Assembly: GCA_026214975.1 (NCBI GenBank) | Contig: JAOBSW010000656.1 | Span: 1-64,000, forward strand | Length of the DNA stretch: 64,000 nucleotides | Source: Gentiana macrophylla | Lineage: Eukaryota; Streptophyta; Magnoliopsida; Gentianales; Gentianaceae | Reading direction: 5' to 3' | In this document: piece by piece, positions 33,251-46,354 of the stretch | Numbering within the stretch: the first letter of the stretch is position 1 | Layout: each line of letters begins with the position of its first letter | Translations under genes and position numbers: made by a program | Notes under the pieces: model-generated | Told to the model about the DNA's origin: nothing | The model's database searches: none | The model's input: only the letters and a program-made list of their open reading frames with translations

Positions 33251-34323
33251 CTATTGCCTAATTTGAATGCGCATCTTGATGGAAGACTTCTTAGAAATTT
33301 GCTCCTTGCAGTTGAAACTCGCGCTCTCCCGTCTGTTGATGTAGTCAACCACATTTTCTTTTTTCGACCGGTAAGGGTTGGTCAGCTCAACAATGATGTC
33401 CGTCCCACGGGTGCAGAAAGCGAATGAGAAAGATCGCTCCGCTTGCTCCCAACTATCCAGAGAGGCCAGGCGAGATCGGTGTACCAATCAAAGGCGTTGC
33501 CGTTTAGAGAATGCATGATTTGGTTCACCAAGTGATTTCCATACGTCCAAGCGTTGTTGCAAGTTTCAACAAAATGGGCAATGCGTTGCTTTGGATTGCC
33601 CTTTCCATCTAATTGTTGGATCTTCAGTGATCGATAACCGGACTGCATCTTCAGATCATCAATCATTTAGGCATATGGTATGGCATACGTTTGACATGAA
33701 TTCATGGGCCTTCCGACTTTGTCCTTGATGGTACCCATGACGAATTCCATGAATCACGATAGGAATGATTCCATCGGGGAAATCTTCAAATCACTTGCCA
33801 AGGTAAAAGAATTGAAAGCTTTTTTATATTTGAAAGAGTCTTTGGGGCAACCTCATGTTATTCGCCATGCGAAAGACTCAAGGCTCCTTGATATTTGGAA
33901 ATGACGTCAAGTCCATGCTCATCACCATGCAACAATTCTTTTGACTTACTTGCTTCTCCAACGGAATCAAGCCTGTTGGCGAGCTTCGCAATTGGAACAT
34001 CTTGAGTCCGAACGTGCGCCGTGAGAGCTTCAATGGACTTTGTGAGTTTGAAAATATGATCCTCCAGGGTGGTGGAATTTGCCATCGGGACATCTCATGC
34101 CATTTTCCTGAGGAAAAAAAAATGAAGCCAGACTCTTTTGACATTCTCCGAGTGACAGGGCCAGAAGGTTGACCTTGAGATGAGGAAACATCCTTATTGG
34201 CAACAACTCCGTAGTGGCCCCCTTTGAAGCAATAACTTTCATAGCAGCAACCTTTAGAGCGGAAATCTTTGAAGTAGCCTTTGATGTAGAAGCCTTTGAA
34301 GCGGTGGAAGTCTTTGGTGCCAT
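33251..34323 (-). pseudogene. Gypsy gag remnant, copy A
   Basis: The start is probably the ATG at 34323 (MAPKTSTASKAS...). This is followed by a Ser/Thr/Lys-rich head, a coiled region (LEDHIFKLTKSIEALTAHV, 34085-33858), and the capsid domain at 33666-33382 (HFVETCNNAWTYG, LNGNAFDWYTDL, DSWEQ) typical of the Retrotrans_gag family. Frame changes occur near 33900 and 33450. No CCHC knuckle was found. Confidence 0.75.
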
Positions 34324-34368
34324 TTCCTCAAGACTTCTTTTTTGCAAGGAGAGATGAAAGGAGAGATT

Positions 34369-34390
34369 GGTCCCACTGGCGTGTGTGAAA
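34369..34390 (-). other. Primer-binding-site region (gypsy, copy A)
   Basis: The sequence next to the LTR reads on the minus strand ...CACGCCAGTGGGACC; copy B preserves it better as CAGCACGCCCAGTGGGACC (53890-53908). Similar primer sites occur in Tat/Retand-like elements. I did not fix the tRNA. Confidence 0.55.
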
Positions 34391-34392
34391 TT

Positions 34393-35466
34393 TGTAACAC
34401 AAATTTCTCATTTGTCTTGCAATTAAATTAAAAAAGAAAGACAAGAAATTTGGAACAAATATAATTTTTATTTATTTCAAAATTTGAGTGGGTACAATCT
34501 CTAACAAAATCCCTATGTCTACGGGACGCCTTTGATTCTCCTTTGATTTCACCGAGGTCGTGGGGACTTGTTCTCGGACTTGCCAGCACTCTCCAATCTC
34601 GGGAGAATCTTTGGATTTATGGAAGATCTCCGGATATAGCGGATAATCTTCATTTGTCGGAGATGACTTGGATGCTTTTGTGCTTACTTGATCATCTCCT
34701 TTAATTTCTCCGAGGGTCATATGGACTTGTTCTCGGACTTGTCAGTACTCTTCCAATTTGTTGGGAAGAAGTCCTTTGTTTGTTGTTGAAGAACACTAGT
34801 TGTCTTTGTGATCTTTGATTTGTTGAAGGACTCGAATATGGCGGAAGACCTTCGATTGTTGTTGAAGAACTCCGAATATGGCGGATGAGCTTCGAGAGTT
34901 GATGAAGAACTCCGGATGTGGCAGATGATCCTCGAATGTTGGTGAAGAACTCCTAATACGGCGGAAGACCTTCAAATGTTGTTGAAGAACTCCGGATATG
35001 GCGGACGAGCTTCGAATGTTGTGAAGAACTCCGGATTTGTCGGATGATCCTCGAATGTTGTTGAAGAACTTGAAGACTTCTTCGTTGCTTCTTAGATCTT
35101 CTCTTTCTTGAAGAACTCCGGATTTGGCGGATGGTCTTCGATTTGTTGAAGAACTTGAAGGCTTGTTTGTTGCTTCATAGATCTTCTTTCTTTGTTGAAG
35201 AACTCCGGATTTGATGGATGATCATCGGATGTTGGAGATGACTTGGAGGCTTCTCTGTTACTCCTTGAATCTTCTCCGCGGTGGTTGGACAGAGGGCTTG
35301 ATGCTTTCTCCCTATCTTCTTCACCAATTGTTGTTGTTGTTGTGTTGAGCTCCCGGATATGGCAGAAGAACTTGACTTTTAGTTGATTTCTCCCGGATAT
35401 GGCGGAAGATCTTGACTTTTGGTTATTTTCTCCCGGATATGGCGGGAGAGCTTTAGCTTAGAAATT
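34393..35466 (-). repeat. Partial gypsy LTR, second copy
   Basis: It has the same truncated LTR piece and AGAAATT linker as 14909-15983, now lying between internal A and LTR B. It shows that the partial LTR was part of the unit that was duplicated. Confidence 0.75.
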
Positions 35467-37489
35467 TGTAACACAAATTTCTGTTGTCTTGCAATTAAAT
35501 TAAAAAAAGAAAGACAAGAAATTTGGAACAAATATAATTTTTTATTTATTTCAAAATTTGAGTGGGTACAATCTCTAACAAAATCCCTATGTCTACGGGA
35601 CGCCTTTGATTCTCCTTTGATTTCACCGAGGTCGCGGGGACTTGTTCTCGGACTTGCCAGTACTCTCCAATGGCTGGGAGAATCTTTGGATTTATGGAAG
35701 ATCTCCGGATATAGCGGATAATCTTCATTTGTCGGAGATGACTTGGATGCTTTTGTGCTTACTTGATCATCTCCTTTAATTTCTCCGAGGTCATATGGAC
35801 TTGTTCTCGGACTTGTCAAGCACTCTTCCAATTTGTTGGGAAGAAGTCCTTTGTTTGTTGTTGAAGAACACTAGTTGTCTTTGTGATCTTTGATTTGTTG
35901 AAGGACTCGAATATGGCGAAGACCTTCGATTGTTGTTGAAGAACTCCGAATATGGCGGATGAGCTTCGAGAGTTGATGAAGAACTCCGGATGTGGCGAGA
36001 TGATCCTCGAATGTTGGTGAAGAACTCTAATACGGCGGAAGACCTTCAAATGTTGTTGAAGAACTCCGGATATGGCGGACGATGCTCGAATGTTGTTGAA
36101 GAACTTGAAGACTTCTTCGTTGCTTCTTAGATCTTCTCTTTCTTGAAGAACTCCGGATTTGGCGGATGGTCTTCGATTTGTTGAAGAACTTGAAGGCTTG
36201 TTTGTTGCTTCATAGATCTTCTTTCTTTGTTGAAGAACTCCGGATTTGACGGATGATCATCGGATGTTGGAGATGACTTGGAGGCTTCTCTGTTACTCCT
36301 TGAATCTTCTCCGCGGTGGTTGGAATGAGAGGGCTTGATGCTTTCTCCTATCTTCTTCACCAATTGTTGTTGTTGTTGTGTTGAGCTCCCGGATATGGCG
36401 TAAGAACTTGACTTTTAGTTGATTTCTCCCGGATATGGCGGAAGATCTTGACTTTTGGTTATTTTCTCCCGGATATGGCGGGAGAGCTTTAGCTTTGATG
36501 AAGACTTGAAGGAATACTTTGTCTTACATTCAATCTCCTAGTGAAGGACTTCAACTTTTTGAAGATCTTCGATCTTGAAGACGATCTTTCATGGTGCTTT
36601 GAAGCTTTGATGTTCTTCATCTTCTTGAAAAAAACTTCAAGACGATCGCTTCGGCGCTGCCGCGACGCTTTTGATCTTCTCGCTTTCTTGACTTTGGGTT
36701 GATCTTCAATGTGTTGACGATGCTTTTCGATCTTCGCTTTCTTGACTTTGGGTTGATCTTCAATGTGTTGACGATGCTTTTGATCTTCTCGCCTTTCTTG
36801 ACTTTGGGTTGATCTTCAAGGATTGAAGACGCCTCATCGAAGAACTCCGTCTTTGTGTAAGACGCCTTGTTGAAGAGCTTTCGCTTTATGTTGATCTTCA
36901 AGTATTGAAGACGCTCATCGATCTTCTTGGCTTTCTTGAAGAACTTTGAGGATTCTTGGGAGATCTTTGAGGCTTGAAGGATTTCTTGGAAGATCTTGAG
37001 GCTTCGTGTTGTTGGTGAATCCTTGAAGCTTCTTGCTGCTGGGATCTCCACCAACTCTTGATGTGTTTTGCAAATGACCAAGGCTCTCCTATTTATAGTG
37101 TTAGGTGATGCCTTTGCATTAATTTGCATTTAATGCGTCCACACTCATTTAATGTGTCCACACTCTAATTGATTCTTACAATATCCGCATTTAATGCGTC
37201 CAGGCTCTCCTGATTGGCTGTAGCAATTTGTAGACAATCTTTGCATTTATAAATCAATAAAATCTCCAAACTAATTGATTTTTAGGAGATTTTTAGGATT
37301 TATTGACTTTTATATTATTTTCCAATATTTAATGTAGGAAATAATATAAATATAATTATATTTAATGACATATGTAGTATGTGACAAATATAATGTGTCA
37401 CGTATATATTTTATATATCTACATAGCCATTTAATTATAAATAAATAAGTCTCTAAACTTCTAAGAGATTGTATTTATCTATTTATATA

Positions 37490-37533
37490 GGGGGGTTCTA
37501 TTTGGACCCCCCTATTTACTACTTGCACCACAT
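37490..37533 (+). repeat. Left terminal inverted repeat, MULE B
   Basis: Same sequence as in copy A, including the G6...C6 hairpin. Confidence 0.85.
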
Positions 37534-38133
37534 TCTTGAATATTTTTTTTTTACTTTGACACACCACATAACTACTACTTACACAACAAAAAAAAATAAA
37601 AAATTAAAATACTACACTTTAGTCCCTAAAATTATACAAAATACTAAAATTATACAAAACACTAATTAAATAACAACTACTACATACATACACATTTTAT
37701 TCTCCCTAAAATTATACAAAACTCATCTACCTTCCTCCCAAAAACTCCCACCACTTAAATTGAAAAAACCATCTAACTTCTTCCCCAAAAAACTCCATTG
37801 CCGCCAAGCTCAAATGTGTAACTGAAAATTGAAAGAGAACATAAGAGAAGAGAAGAGAAGAGAAGAGAAGAGGCAGAAGAAGGGAAGAAGAAGGGAGAGT
37901 TACAACAAAAGAAGAAGGAGAGAAGAATAATACATTGAATCTATTGAAGGTATGTCATTTCTTGAAAATATGTTTGAATGTTTGTGAATTTGTGTTTAAA
38001 TGGAAGTGAATTTGTGTTTGATGTAATGGGTTTACATTGTATGTAATTGGTTAGTTTGATTGATGTTATTTGGGTTGTATTTTGTGAATTCGCCATTTTT
38101 CCGTTGTGAGGTCGGAGAAGACGATGAAACAGG

Positions 38134-38370
38134 GGCGCCTCAGGTGAGCGACGCCCGTTGTAGGTTTCAACGTCACCCACACCGACGCCCCATACCGTGA
38201 GTTTAGGAAATTAGGCTATCCTCGAACGCTATTAGAGCGACGTTTTAGTTGTGTCTTCAACGTCGAGGGGTGGTGACGTTTTAGAACATTGGCTTGCTAC
38301 TCTGTTATTCTTAGACGCGTCGAGTAATCGACGTTGTAAAGTGTTGTTCAACGTCACCGTGTGGCTTTCG
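38134..38370. repeat. Dyad-box array in PMD intron 1 (MULE B)
   Basis: Boxes start near 38134, 38169, 38226, 38260, 38314 and 38350. The first clear one (38169) reads AACGTCA-CCCACAC-CGACGCC. It is inside the intron 37950-38644. Confidence 0.75.
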
Positions 38371-38650
38371 TTTGAGACAAATTAGGGTTTAGGGTTAGTT
38401 TAGAGGTTACATTGGTTAATTGATTACCATAATTTTGTTAATAGGATTATATGATGTTGTTTATGCCTTTTTTATTACTTTTTTAGGGTTAGTCTCTTTT
38501 ATGAGTTTGTTTATGAAATTATTGTTAATGTTACATTGTATGAGGTTTATATCTTATCCTTCAGCTTTGTTTATAAATGTCTACTTTTTTTTGTTAGTTG
38601 ATTTCTTCATTTAACCGACAATTTATTTCATGTATCATGTGTAGGAAATT

Positions 38651-41286
38651 ATGACTAAGACGAGGTCCAGTAAGATCAGCACGCTTTGCTGATGAGATAG
38701 CGATGAAGGTACCGCGGTGGATCAAGGTGGTGCGGAGGCACCCCTCGAAGCTCAAGTTCAGCCTAGTACTGTTTCAGAACATACAAGTGTGCCATATATA
38801 AGAAGGAGTAAACGACTACAGAATGTGCAAGTAGAGATAGGACATGCGACTGAGCCAACTGAGGCTGGTGTAGGAGTGACAGATGAGGTAGTTGAGACCA
38901 CTGAGACACAGTTGGGAGTGCAGGCTCCTTCACTTACAGTTGATTCCAGTGTCGGGGCCACCACTGAGTCAGTGGAGATGGAGACAGAATCGGGAGTGCA
39001 GCCTCCTTCTGAGACAGTTGATCCAGTTGCAGATTTTAGAACTGCTGGTGCCACCAGTGAGTCAGCGGAGATGGAGACACGATTGGGAGTCCGCTCTTCC
39101 TGACTGCGGCAGATTGATCCGATTGCAGATTCTAGTACTGCTGGTGCCACCACTGAGTCAGTGGACATTCAGACACAATCAGGAGTGCAGCCTCCTTCGG
39201 GACGATTGATCATTGCAGATATTCTAGCACTTCTTTGGTGGCATTCTGAGAACAAAGAGCCATTCGGCCCGGGCCACTATAGGTGAGGCATCGGTATTCT
39301 TTGCGGCAAGTATAGATGTACATCCGTAGTACCAGGGCACCGGCAGAGGCGTATGAGGCGAGTGTTTAGAATACGGCGGTGATGATGGTGTGGTGGTGGA
39401 CACCGATGTTCTATTGGGGAAGGATTGGAAGGAGCATGTTGGTTACGCGTTGTTGAATAAGAATGTAAGTTTTTAGGTTTATAATCTTATTACATATTTG
39501 TGAACTGATTTTTTTTTCATGTATCTAACCATATATATAAAATCATTTGTACAGACCGAGGTATAATTGGATGCAAGCGATTAGACACTTCTTCCTTGAA
39601 GATATGGAAGATCGATGAAGAATGTGACGAATTCAAGGCAAGGTGAGAGCTAACGGTTGTACAATCTGGTACATTCTTCATATACCCAAGCAAATCGTGT
39701 GGTAGTTTGTGCTTTTGTTGAGAGGTGGAATCCCGTAACAAACACCTTCCATTTGCCATTCAAGCGAGATGACCATCACATTAGGCGATGTGCGACATAT
39801 CACAGATTACCAATCGATGGAATGGTCGTGAACTATGAGTTTACAAAGGAAAACCCGGTTACATTTGTTCACGAGATGTTAGGGATTCCAATAGCAGAAG
39901 TGACAAAGGAGTTAGAACATGTTGGTGGACTACGACTGTCGAAAAGTTGGCTAAAGAACAGTCTTGCGGGTAAATGCGGTGTGAGAAGCAATCAGGGTGA
40001 GGGATCGAGTTCCGGTCAGCCTGCGCGGATAGTTACTGTGGATCAAGCTGTGCGCGGATATCTGTTGTATCTTCTTGCATGTACTTTGATGCAAGACCGT
40101 AGTGGTGATAAGATAAACATTAACTGCCTTCATTTTCTACGGGATCTGGATAAGGTTGGTGATTGGGCTTGGTGTCTTTGCCACATTTGGCAAATCTTTA
40201 CCGGCAATTTGTCGAAGGCAACTAGGAACAGTACTGTTGGAATTTCTGGATACCTAACATTGCTGGAGGTAACACTTGTTTTTTACATTATTTTTTTGTT
40301 CGTAGTGTTTAAGTTTGAATGCTTAAAGAAATGTGTTTTGCAGGCATGGGTGTACGAACATTTTCCTTCATTGCGACCTCCACCAAACACGAAATTCATT
40401 GAAGGGGAGATGGTACGGACATTGAAGTGGAAAAATGTTCCGGGAATGAATGACACTGTGGCATTGTCATTGTTAAGGCATACAAGAGAGGACTTGGACT
40501 TGATGGAGGCCCGAGAAGTAAGTTAACTAAATTTATCTTGTAGGTTGTAACTTGTCTGGTTATGTTCAAATTACATTATCTTCCAATTTGTAGGTTGTTT
40601 GGGATGCTTATCGGCAATTGAGAACGGTGTCTGAGAATGACGTATGTTGGTTCTATGGGTGCATAAGGACATTGGACATTGAAGAGGTGTATCACCCAAA
40701 CCGTGTAGTTCGTCAATTTGGCCATATTCAAGCTATCCCTCAGTCACCAATTCCTCCAAAGGCATCAAATCGAAGCGGAAAGGCGAAACAGTACAACGTC
40801 ACTCATGAATCACGCGACGATGACTTCATCCATTTTGCAAATCATCTAGTGAATAAGGAACAAAGGATGGGAAAATCCAGGTTTGATTGGGAATGCACGT
40901 GCGAGTACATGACTGGTATCGAGGTGTTCTTTAAGCGTCGTTTGACCGGTGTCAGCAAAAGAAAGGAGCAACGAGATTCAAGACAGGTATTTGAATATAC
41001 AATCTATTTTGTTGTTTCCTTTTTCAATTTAATGAACGTTTGAATGTTTAACATGTAGGAGGATGAATGCAAGGGTAGAGTGATTGATGCGGTACGAGAT
41101 GCGATTGCAAATGCTTCTAAAAAAAATAAGAAGGATTTATTGAAAGCGCTTCAGATGGCAGAAGAGTTCCTGACTACTGGTGTATGTACACAAGAGGTTG
41201 AAGATGACAGTGTCGAAGCCCAAGAATCTAGTCAGATACAAGATGAAAGAGCAAAGAAGCGTTTGAGGACTGCGAAAAAAACTTAG
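38651..41286 (+). pseudogene. Plant mobile domain (PMD) gene, MULE B copy
   Basis: The exons correspond one to one with copy A: 38651 to about 39463, 39556-40268, 40344-40517, 40594-40986 and 41059-41286. Exons 3-5 and most of exon 2 (39657-40268) read open, including GYLLYLLACTLMQD, GDWAWCLCHIWQIF and the Asp/Glu-rich then Lys/Arg-rich tail that ends at TAG 41284. Exon 1 is disrupted soon after the ATG (extra bases near 38675-38695) and again at 39095-39370. The signature LPFGEMTITL is frame-shifted at about 39757. The defects differ from those of copy A, so the ancestor was intact very recently, or the breaks are sequencing errors. Confidence 0.8.
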
Positions 41287-41565
41287 TTTATAACTTTGGT
41301 TTAGGGTTTGTTGTTACTCTTGGCACGTTCATAAATTTGGCACGTGTATAACTTTGGCACGTTGATAACTTTGACACGTTCATTGGTTTCATAAGGTTAA
41401 TGTTTGGGATTTGTGTGGAGTACATTGGGTTTTGTGGGATTAGATTGGGATTTCATAAGTTTAATGTTTGGGATTTGTGGGATTAGATTGTTATTAGGTT
41501 GGGTTTGGTTTCTGTTTTTGGCTTGTGTTATTTGAAATGTAACTTGTCTTGAATCTGTTTCTGAA

Positions 41566-42026
41566 AACGTCAGTGCGAGAGGCGTTTCTCACAGCTTAGG
41601 AACGTCACTCTGACTGACGTTTTAAGTATTTTTAATAACAGAGAGTTTGATTTTTGTGGAGCATAAAACGTCAAAATAACAAACGTTCCTGAGTGCATAT
41701 AAACGTCAGCTCAGTGGACGTTTCTGCGTTTTTTTTGGTACAGAGAGCATTTTTTCCCTAGGCTTTAAACGTCAACTGGAGTGACGTTTCTCACACCTTA
41801 GAAGCTCCGCTCGACGCTGGCGTTTGAAGGTTTTTTAAATCCGGGTTTGGTTGATTTTTGGAGAATAAAGCGTCAACATAACCGGACGTTCTCGACTCCA
41901 TATAAACGTCATTTTAGTTGACATCTCTGCGTTTATTGGGTACAGAGAGCATTTTTTTCTCCGGGCTTGAAACGTCATCTGGGAGGACGTTGCTAATACC
42001 TTAGGAACGTCCATGGTCCTGACGTT
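41566..42026. repeat. Central dyad-box array (MULE B)
   Basis: Box starts: 41566, 41601, 41667, 41702, 41768, about 41803 (garbled), about 41868, 41905, 41971 and 42006. Intervals alternate 35 and 66 bp, giving a 101-bp higher-order period with two boxes per period. Clean 21-mers have 7-nt arms and a 7-nt variable centre, such as 41601 (AACGTCA-CTCTGAC-TGACGTT). Confidence 0.85.
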
Positions 42027-42274
42027 CTGTGTCCCAGAACCAACATTTTCCCCTTGTTTAACACACAATCATACCACAGAATTCTATCCAAATAAGCACA
42101 CATTTCAACAGCAGATAAACACACATTTCAACAAAATTCTATCCAAAAATACATTAAACAAGTTCAACCTATTGCATTTGAATTTACAAAAGCCTAAACC
42201 CAACATTTTTCCCTTTCTTAGCAGACAATCATACCAAAAATACATTAAACCAGTTCAACCTATTGCATTAGAAT

Positions 42275-45200
42275 TTACAAAAGCCTGTTCCATCGTACAC
42301 CCGGTCGGTCGGGATAGATTGTCCAAATCAATATGATCCCCATCCAATGATCCTTCACCACGCCCCGCCATAAATCGATCCTATGTTGATATTTCTCATA
42401 CCATTCATTTGCTTCCAACATCCGAGCCTTATGCCAATTTACGCTCACTCTAGGAAGTGGACAAGTATCTTTCATAAACAAACGAACAAAATGGATACCC
42501 TTGCATAACCCCATCCATATATGGAGAGAGAGGGCCAAACCGAAGGTTTTTTTCTTACTAGGAAAGAATGTTTGGTTTCCATGCGAGATGCAGAGACAAT
42601 ATGCTTGCGGACACACCATATGCATTACACACAACCCAACCAAGGTGGATGTCAAAATACTTTTCTACTCGCATGCTCCTTTTTCATGACAAACACAATC
42701 CATGCATTTTTAAGTAGATCCATTCTTGTCCGCCAAATAATGCAATATAATGATCCTCGTCCGTCATCGAGTTCATAATGCGATTGCTTTTCTCACCATC
42801 GCGATCGTTTTGGTAAGACCAATTGCATGTGCTATTACTCTAAACCCGCAATTTCCATCACCCTCTACATCAACCAGGGACATAATGTGCTCATGAACAT
42901 TTGGTGGAAACTCTTTAAGATACCTATTTCCAACGGTAGAAGATACTTTACACTCAAACGTTGGAACCTTTGGCATTCTACCTTTGGATGCCGCTCGAGT
43001 CATTGGGATTTTTTTCTTTTTGACATTAGAAGCACCTTCAGATGCAGGTGGAGTTGGGGCGGAAGAAACACCTTCACACGCGGCATTCACACTCGATAAT
43101 TCTTTCTCAACGTGTTCAAACTTGCTCATCTCTCTTTTAGTTGATGAGTCCTCAACTAACTTCCTCTTGTTTCCGGAACCCTTAGTAGGCCACGACTCGT
43201 GGTTTTGTTTTTGGCTCTTGCAAAACAAGTATCAACCGGTTGACAAATGTCACGTATCTTCACGATCAACCGTTGTCTCTCCCAAAGATCTCGCCATCTT
43301 CAACTTTTCTTCTAAGGCATTGAAGCGGCAAATAGTCTAACTCAGTTCCTTTGGAGGTGGCCCTTTGATATCTAGGGTCTTCCAATGAATATGGATAGCT
43401 GATAAAGGGATGCAGCCTGGCTTCTTCTTAAATCTAGCCATCTCATGTCTACACGGCAAACCATGTGTCTTTCGAATACTACATCGGCACTCCTTATTCA
43501 ACGCATCGCTATCATTGGTTTTTTCCAACTCAGCATACAACAAGCCCAATGCGTATATGGATACACGATGTTTAAGCTCTTTAAACAACACAACATCTTT
43601 AAATTTTTTTGGCTCCATGAAAACAGACTTCTCGAATGACTTTTTGATGTTTTTGATCTCTTGATCGATCATGCAAAGACCGGCTTCCCACTCTGCAACC
43701 AAGTCCCCAAGCCCAGTTTTTAGCCAGTTTTTAAATACTGAATGCATTCCCTCGACTCTCGAGGTTGATGTGTTTCCCAAATGAAAAACAGAGTTGGTCC
43801 ATGCGGAGACGAATGCCTCCTTATGTGCGTTCAACCATGTACAAGAGACATAACTCAAAGCGTCTTCACTAAAAATCTTCTTACACTCTTCCAATCTCTC
43901 ATTCAACTCATCTTCTGATTCTGATTGAACAACCTCTGTCAAGCGAATGACCAAGTCTTGCCAAACTTCACTTGTAGTCTTCGTCTTGATTCGCCACAAG
44001 ACCTTTCTCTATATGCCACACTGCATATCAAGTTCTTTGCTTTTGGATAAACCACACGTAAAGCGTTCATTAATGCTTCTTCTCTATCCGTCACGATACA
44101 ACATGTTTGATCACTTTTCTCACCAATTGCTTTCCGAAGCATAGTCAAAGCCCACGTGTAGTTCTCTTCCCTCTCCAAACAAAGTAGAGCAAATCCAATC
44201 GAAAATGACATATCCGTACACGTAACGCCAACAATTTGCAAGAGGGGCATCTTGTACTTGTTCGTCTTGTATGTACAATCCATGAGCATCACAGTAGGAA
44301 AGCACCTTGCAAGAGACAAGCTATCATTAAAGGCCCAAAAAACATCTTTCACTACATTTCCTTCGTCATGCCTACATTCCACGAATGATGTGTTCTTATC
44401 TGCCAATTTGAAAACCTCTTGCATCACTGTACGGCCCGCACGTGCCTTCTTCTTTATCTTAGAACGAACATTGTAGATCGCCTTTGATGAAGTACAGTTC
44501 TTCTTATCCTTATCTCTCAACATACGTAGTATATGTTTAGGCAAAATACATTTGCGAGTCATTGTTGCAACAAAATCAACTTGTTCTCTATCAATCCGGC
44601 CAAGGTATGCATGACCCTCCTCATAATTTAATACCTTGTGATTATGTACACCATTCAATACTCTAACGGTCCACACCTCCCTAAAGTTATCCTTCAAGGT
44701 TTTCAATAGAAGCGGACAACCACATTTCTTCGTAGAGCGATTCTCTTGGCTTATTTTTTCCGGTACCGCTAACCTTTTCTCATATTCTCTTGGCAATCCA
44801 CCCCTCTCACATTGGAATAAAATGAAATGTGTCCGCTTTCGGTCATGTTGGATCTCTTTTCACAATGACAACGCCTTTCTCTCTTGCCAATGCCTTGAGG
44901 TGTTTGGTGGCGGCTTCATGTGAATCAAATACACCGTGATTAAAATATGAATGTAATGAATACCAATTCAAGTTTAAAGATCACATACATTTAAATAGTA
45001 TAAGTTTTAGAGACTTACTTGATCAGTTGTGAAAATTGAAGTCAAATCGAGTGATAACTCTTCATGTGGCTCATCCATTATTGTGAGTGCGGTATCTCGA
45101 ACTTTCTGAAGATTTTCTTGATCTTCTTCAATCATTTTATCAGCCAAAAACTGCAAGGAAACGTATCTTTGTCATAGTCAATTGGAGAAGAATAAGAAGA

Positions 45201-46033
45201 TAACATATCCATTTAATAGTTTCTCACCTTCAAATACTCCTCCTCGCTGCCTACTACGGCCCTCATCATTGCTTTTGTCATGATTTGCGTCATCACATTG
45301 TTTCTATGGATTCAATAGTAATAAAATCAAGTAAAACACATGTTGGCAAAATGAAAAAATACAGAACCAGAACGTCAGCTAAGATGACGTTGGGGTTGCA
45401 AATGAAACGTCCCCTTGAGTGGCGTTTTAGGGAAACCTTTGCATGTAAGTGTCAAGAAAACGTTTTACAAATGACGTGTAAATGGACACGTAAACGTCGG
45501 CTAGTTTGGCGTTGGGAAACAAAACGTCACCACATTGGCGTTATCGTGGGCCTGCAAGCGGCGTCCTCACAGGCTAACGTTTTGGACATGCATATACATC
45601 TTCTTTGGTGTTGCAAAGCGTCCTCGGCTACGGCGTTACTAAGGCAATACGGGCGTCAGTATGGGTGACGTCCCATGAGGTTGCCATTGACGCTGCTGTA
45701 CGTAAAAAAACGACGGCGGAATCCCTAGAGGTGATCGGAAATGGCGAAATAACACCATTTTCTTCCATTCATGACCTCTAAACATGATAATATGTATGTA
45801 GGAAGATTACCCATTCACTTAAACCACAAAATGAACATAAAAAACGAAATTTTCAACCTAGAAATTACCATATTTGAGGAAGCCATCTTCTTCTCAACTT
45901 GGCTTGAAAATGGTATATCTTCAAGTGAGATTTTTGGCTCTTCCATATCACAATGCATTTGTTGTTCATTGTTATGAATTGATTCAAAATTTTGACTTTC
46001 AAAATTCGAATTTGGAGATGTTGAAGCTTCCAT
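42275..46033 (-). CDS. MULE transposase with DDE, SWIM and OTU parts, copy B
   Basis: The putative first exon is 46033-45869 (Asn/Ser/Glu-rich), then a long intron with a dyad array. Coding resumes at ATG 45293, with a next exon after CAG about 45155 and a donor near 45018. Domains: a FAR1-like start with KCGCPLLLKT near 44700; the MULE core with catalytic residues MDCTYKT (about 44280), VTDREEAL (about 44090) and SRVEGMHS (about 43755); SWIM zinc finger CRCSIRKTHGLPCRH (43440-43490); a Ser/Lys-rich linker; and an OTU-like protease motif DVEGDGNCGFR (about 42845-42875) with a C-terminal block ending near 42275. It cuts and joins DNA in the nucleus; the OTU part may remove ubiquitin. A few frame changes (near 43990, 43330 and 42660) remain, so the ends are approximate. 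Confidence 0.75.
45371..45685. repeat. Right dyad-box array (MULE B)
   Basis: Clean boxes start at 45371 (AACGTCA-GCTAAGA-TGACGTT) and 45406, 35 bp apart, and at 45493 and 45523. Further degenerate boxes run to about 45685. The array lies in the putative first intron of the transposase gene. Confidence 0.8.
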
Positions 46034-46354
46034 GAATGTATGTAGAGAGGAAGAAGATGATGTAGTGAAGAAGTGAAGAAGTGATGAAGATGATATGAAA
46101 TGTGAAGATGATAAAATGTTATGAAGATGATGATAATGTGATGAAGATGATATGAAAGGTTTTATGATGAAATGTTTTATGTTGTTTTAGGTTTTATGTT
46201 AGCATAGAGGTTTTAAGAGGACTTGTTTATAATTTCAAAAATATGTGGTCTAGGTAGTAATTTTTTTTATTAATTGTGTAGTGTAACAAGTATAAAAATA
46301 ATCAAAATAATCATGTGGTGTCAAAAGCAAGATTTTGTGGTACAAGTAGTAATG

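Larger units (their letters stand above)
26975..34392 (-). mobile_element. Gypsy internal region, copy A
   Basis: A 7.4-kb interior on the minus strand. From right to left it has a primer-site region, gag (34323 to about 33251), a gag-protease linker without a recognised domain, protease (about 32160-31771), reverse transcriptase (about 31150-30350), then about 3 kb of repeats and non-coding sequence to the polypurine tract. No RNase H or integrase domain is visible, so the element cannot be autonomous. Confidence 0.8.

Noticed and set aside
41566..42026. Small-RNA (21-nt) precursor or MITE array
   Set aside because: Box length is 21 bp, but the 7-nt centres are all different and the boxes have no own flanking duplications, so neither a repeated small-RNA target nor separate MITEs fit.
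43939..44796. Host FAR1/FHY3 transcription factor gene
   Set aside because: The protein has FAR1-like features, but it keeps the DDE residues, is fused to an OTU region and lies between MULE inverted repeats with a target duplication, so it is a transposase.
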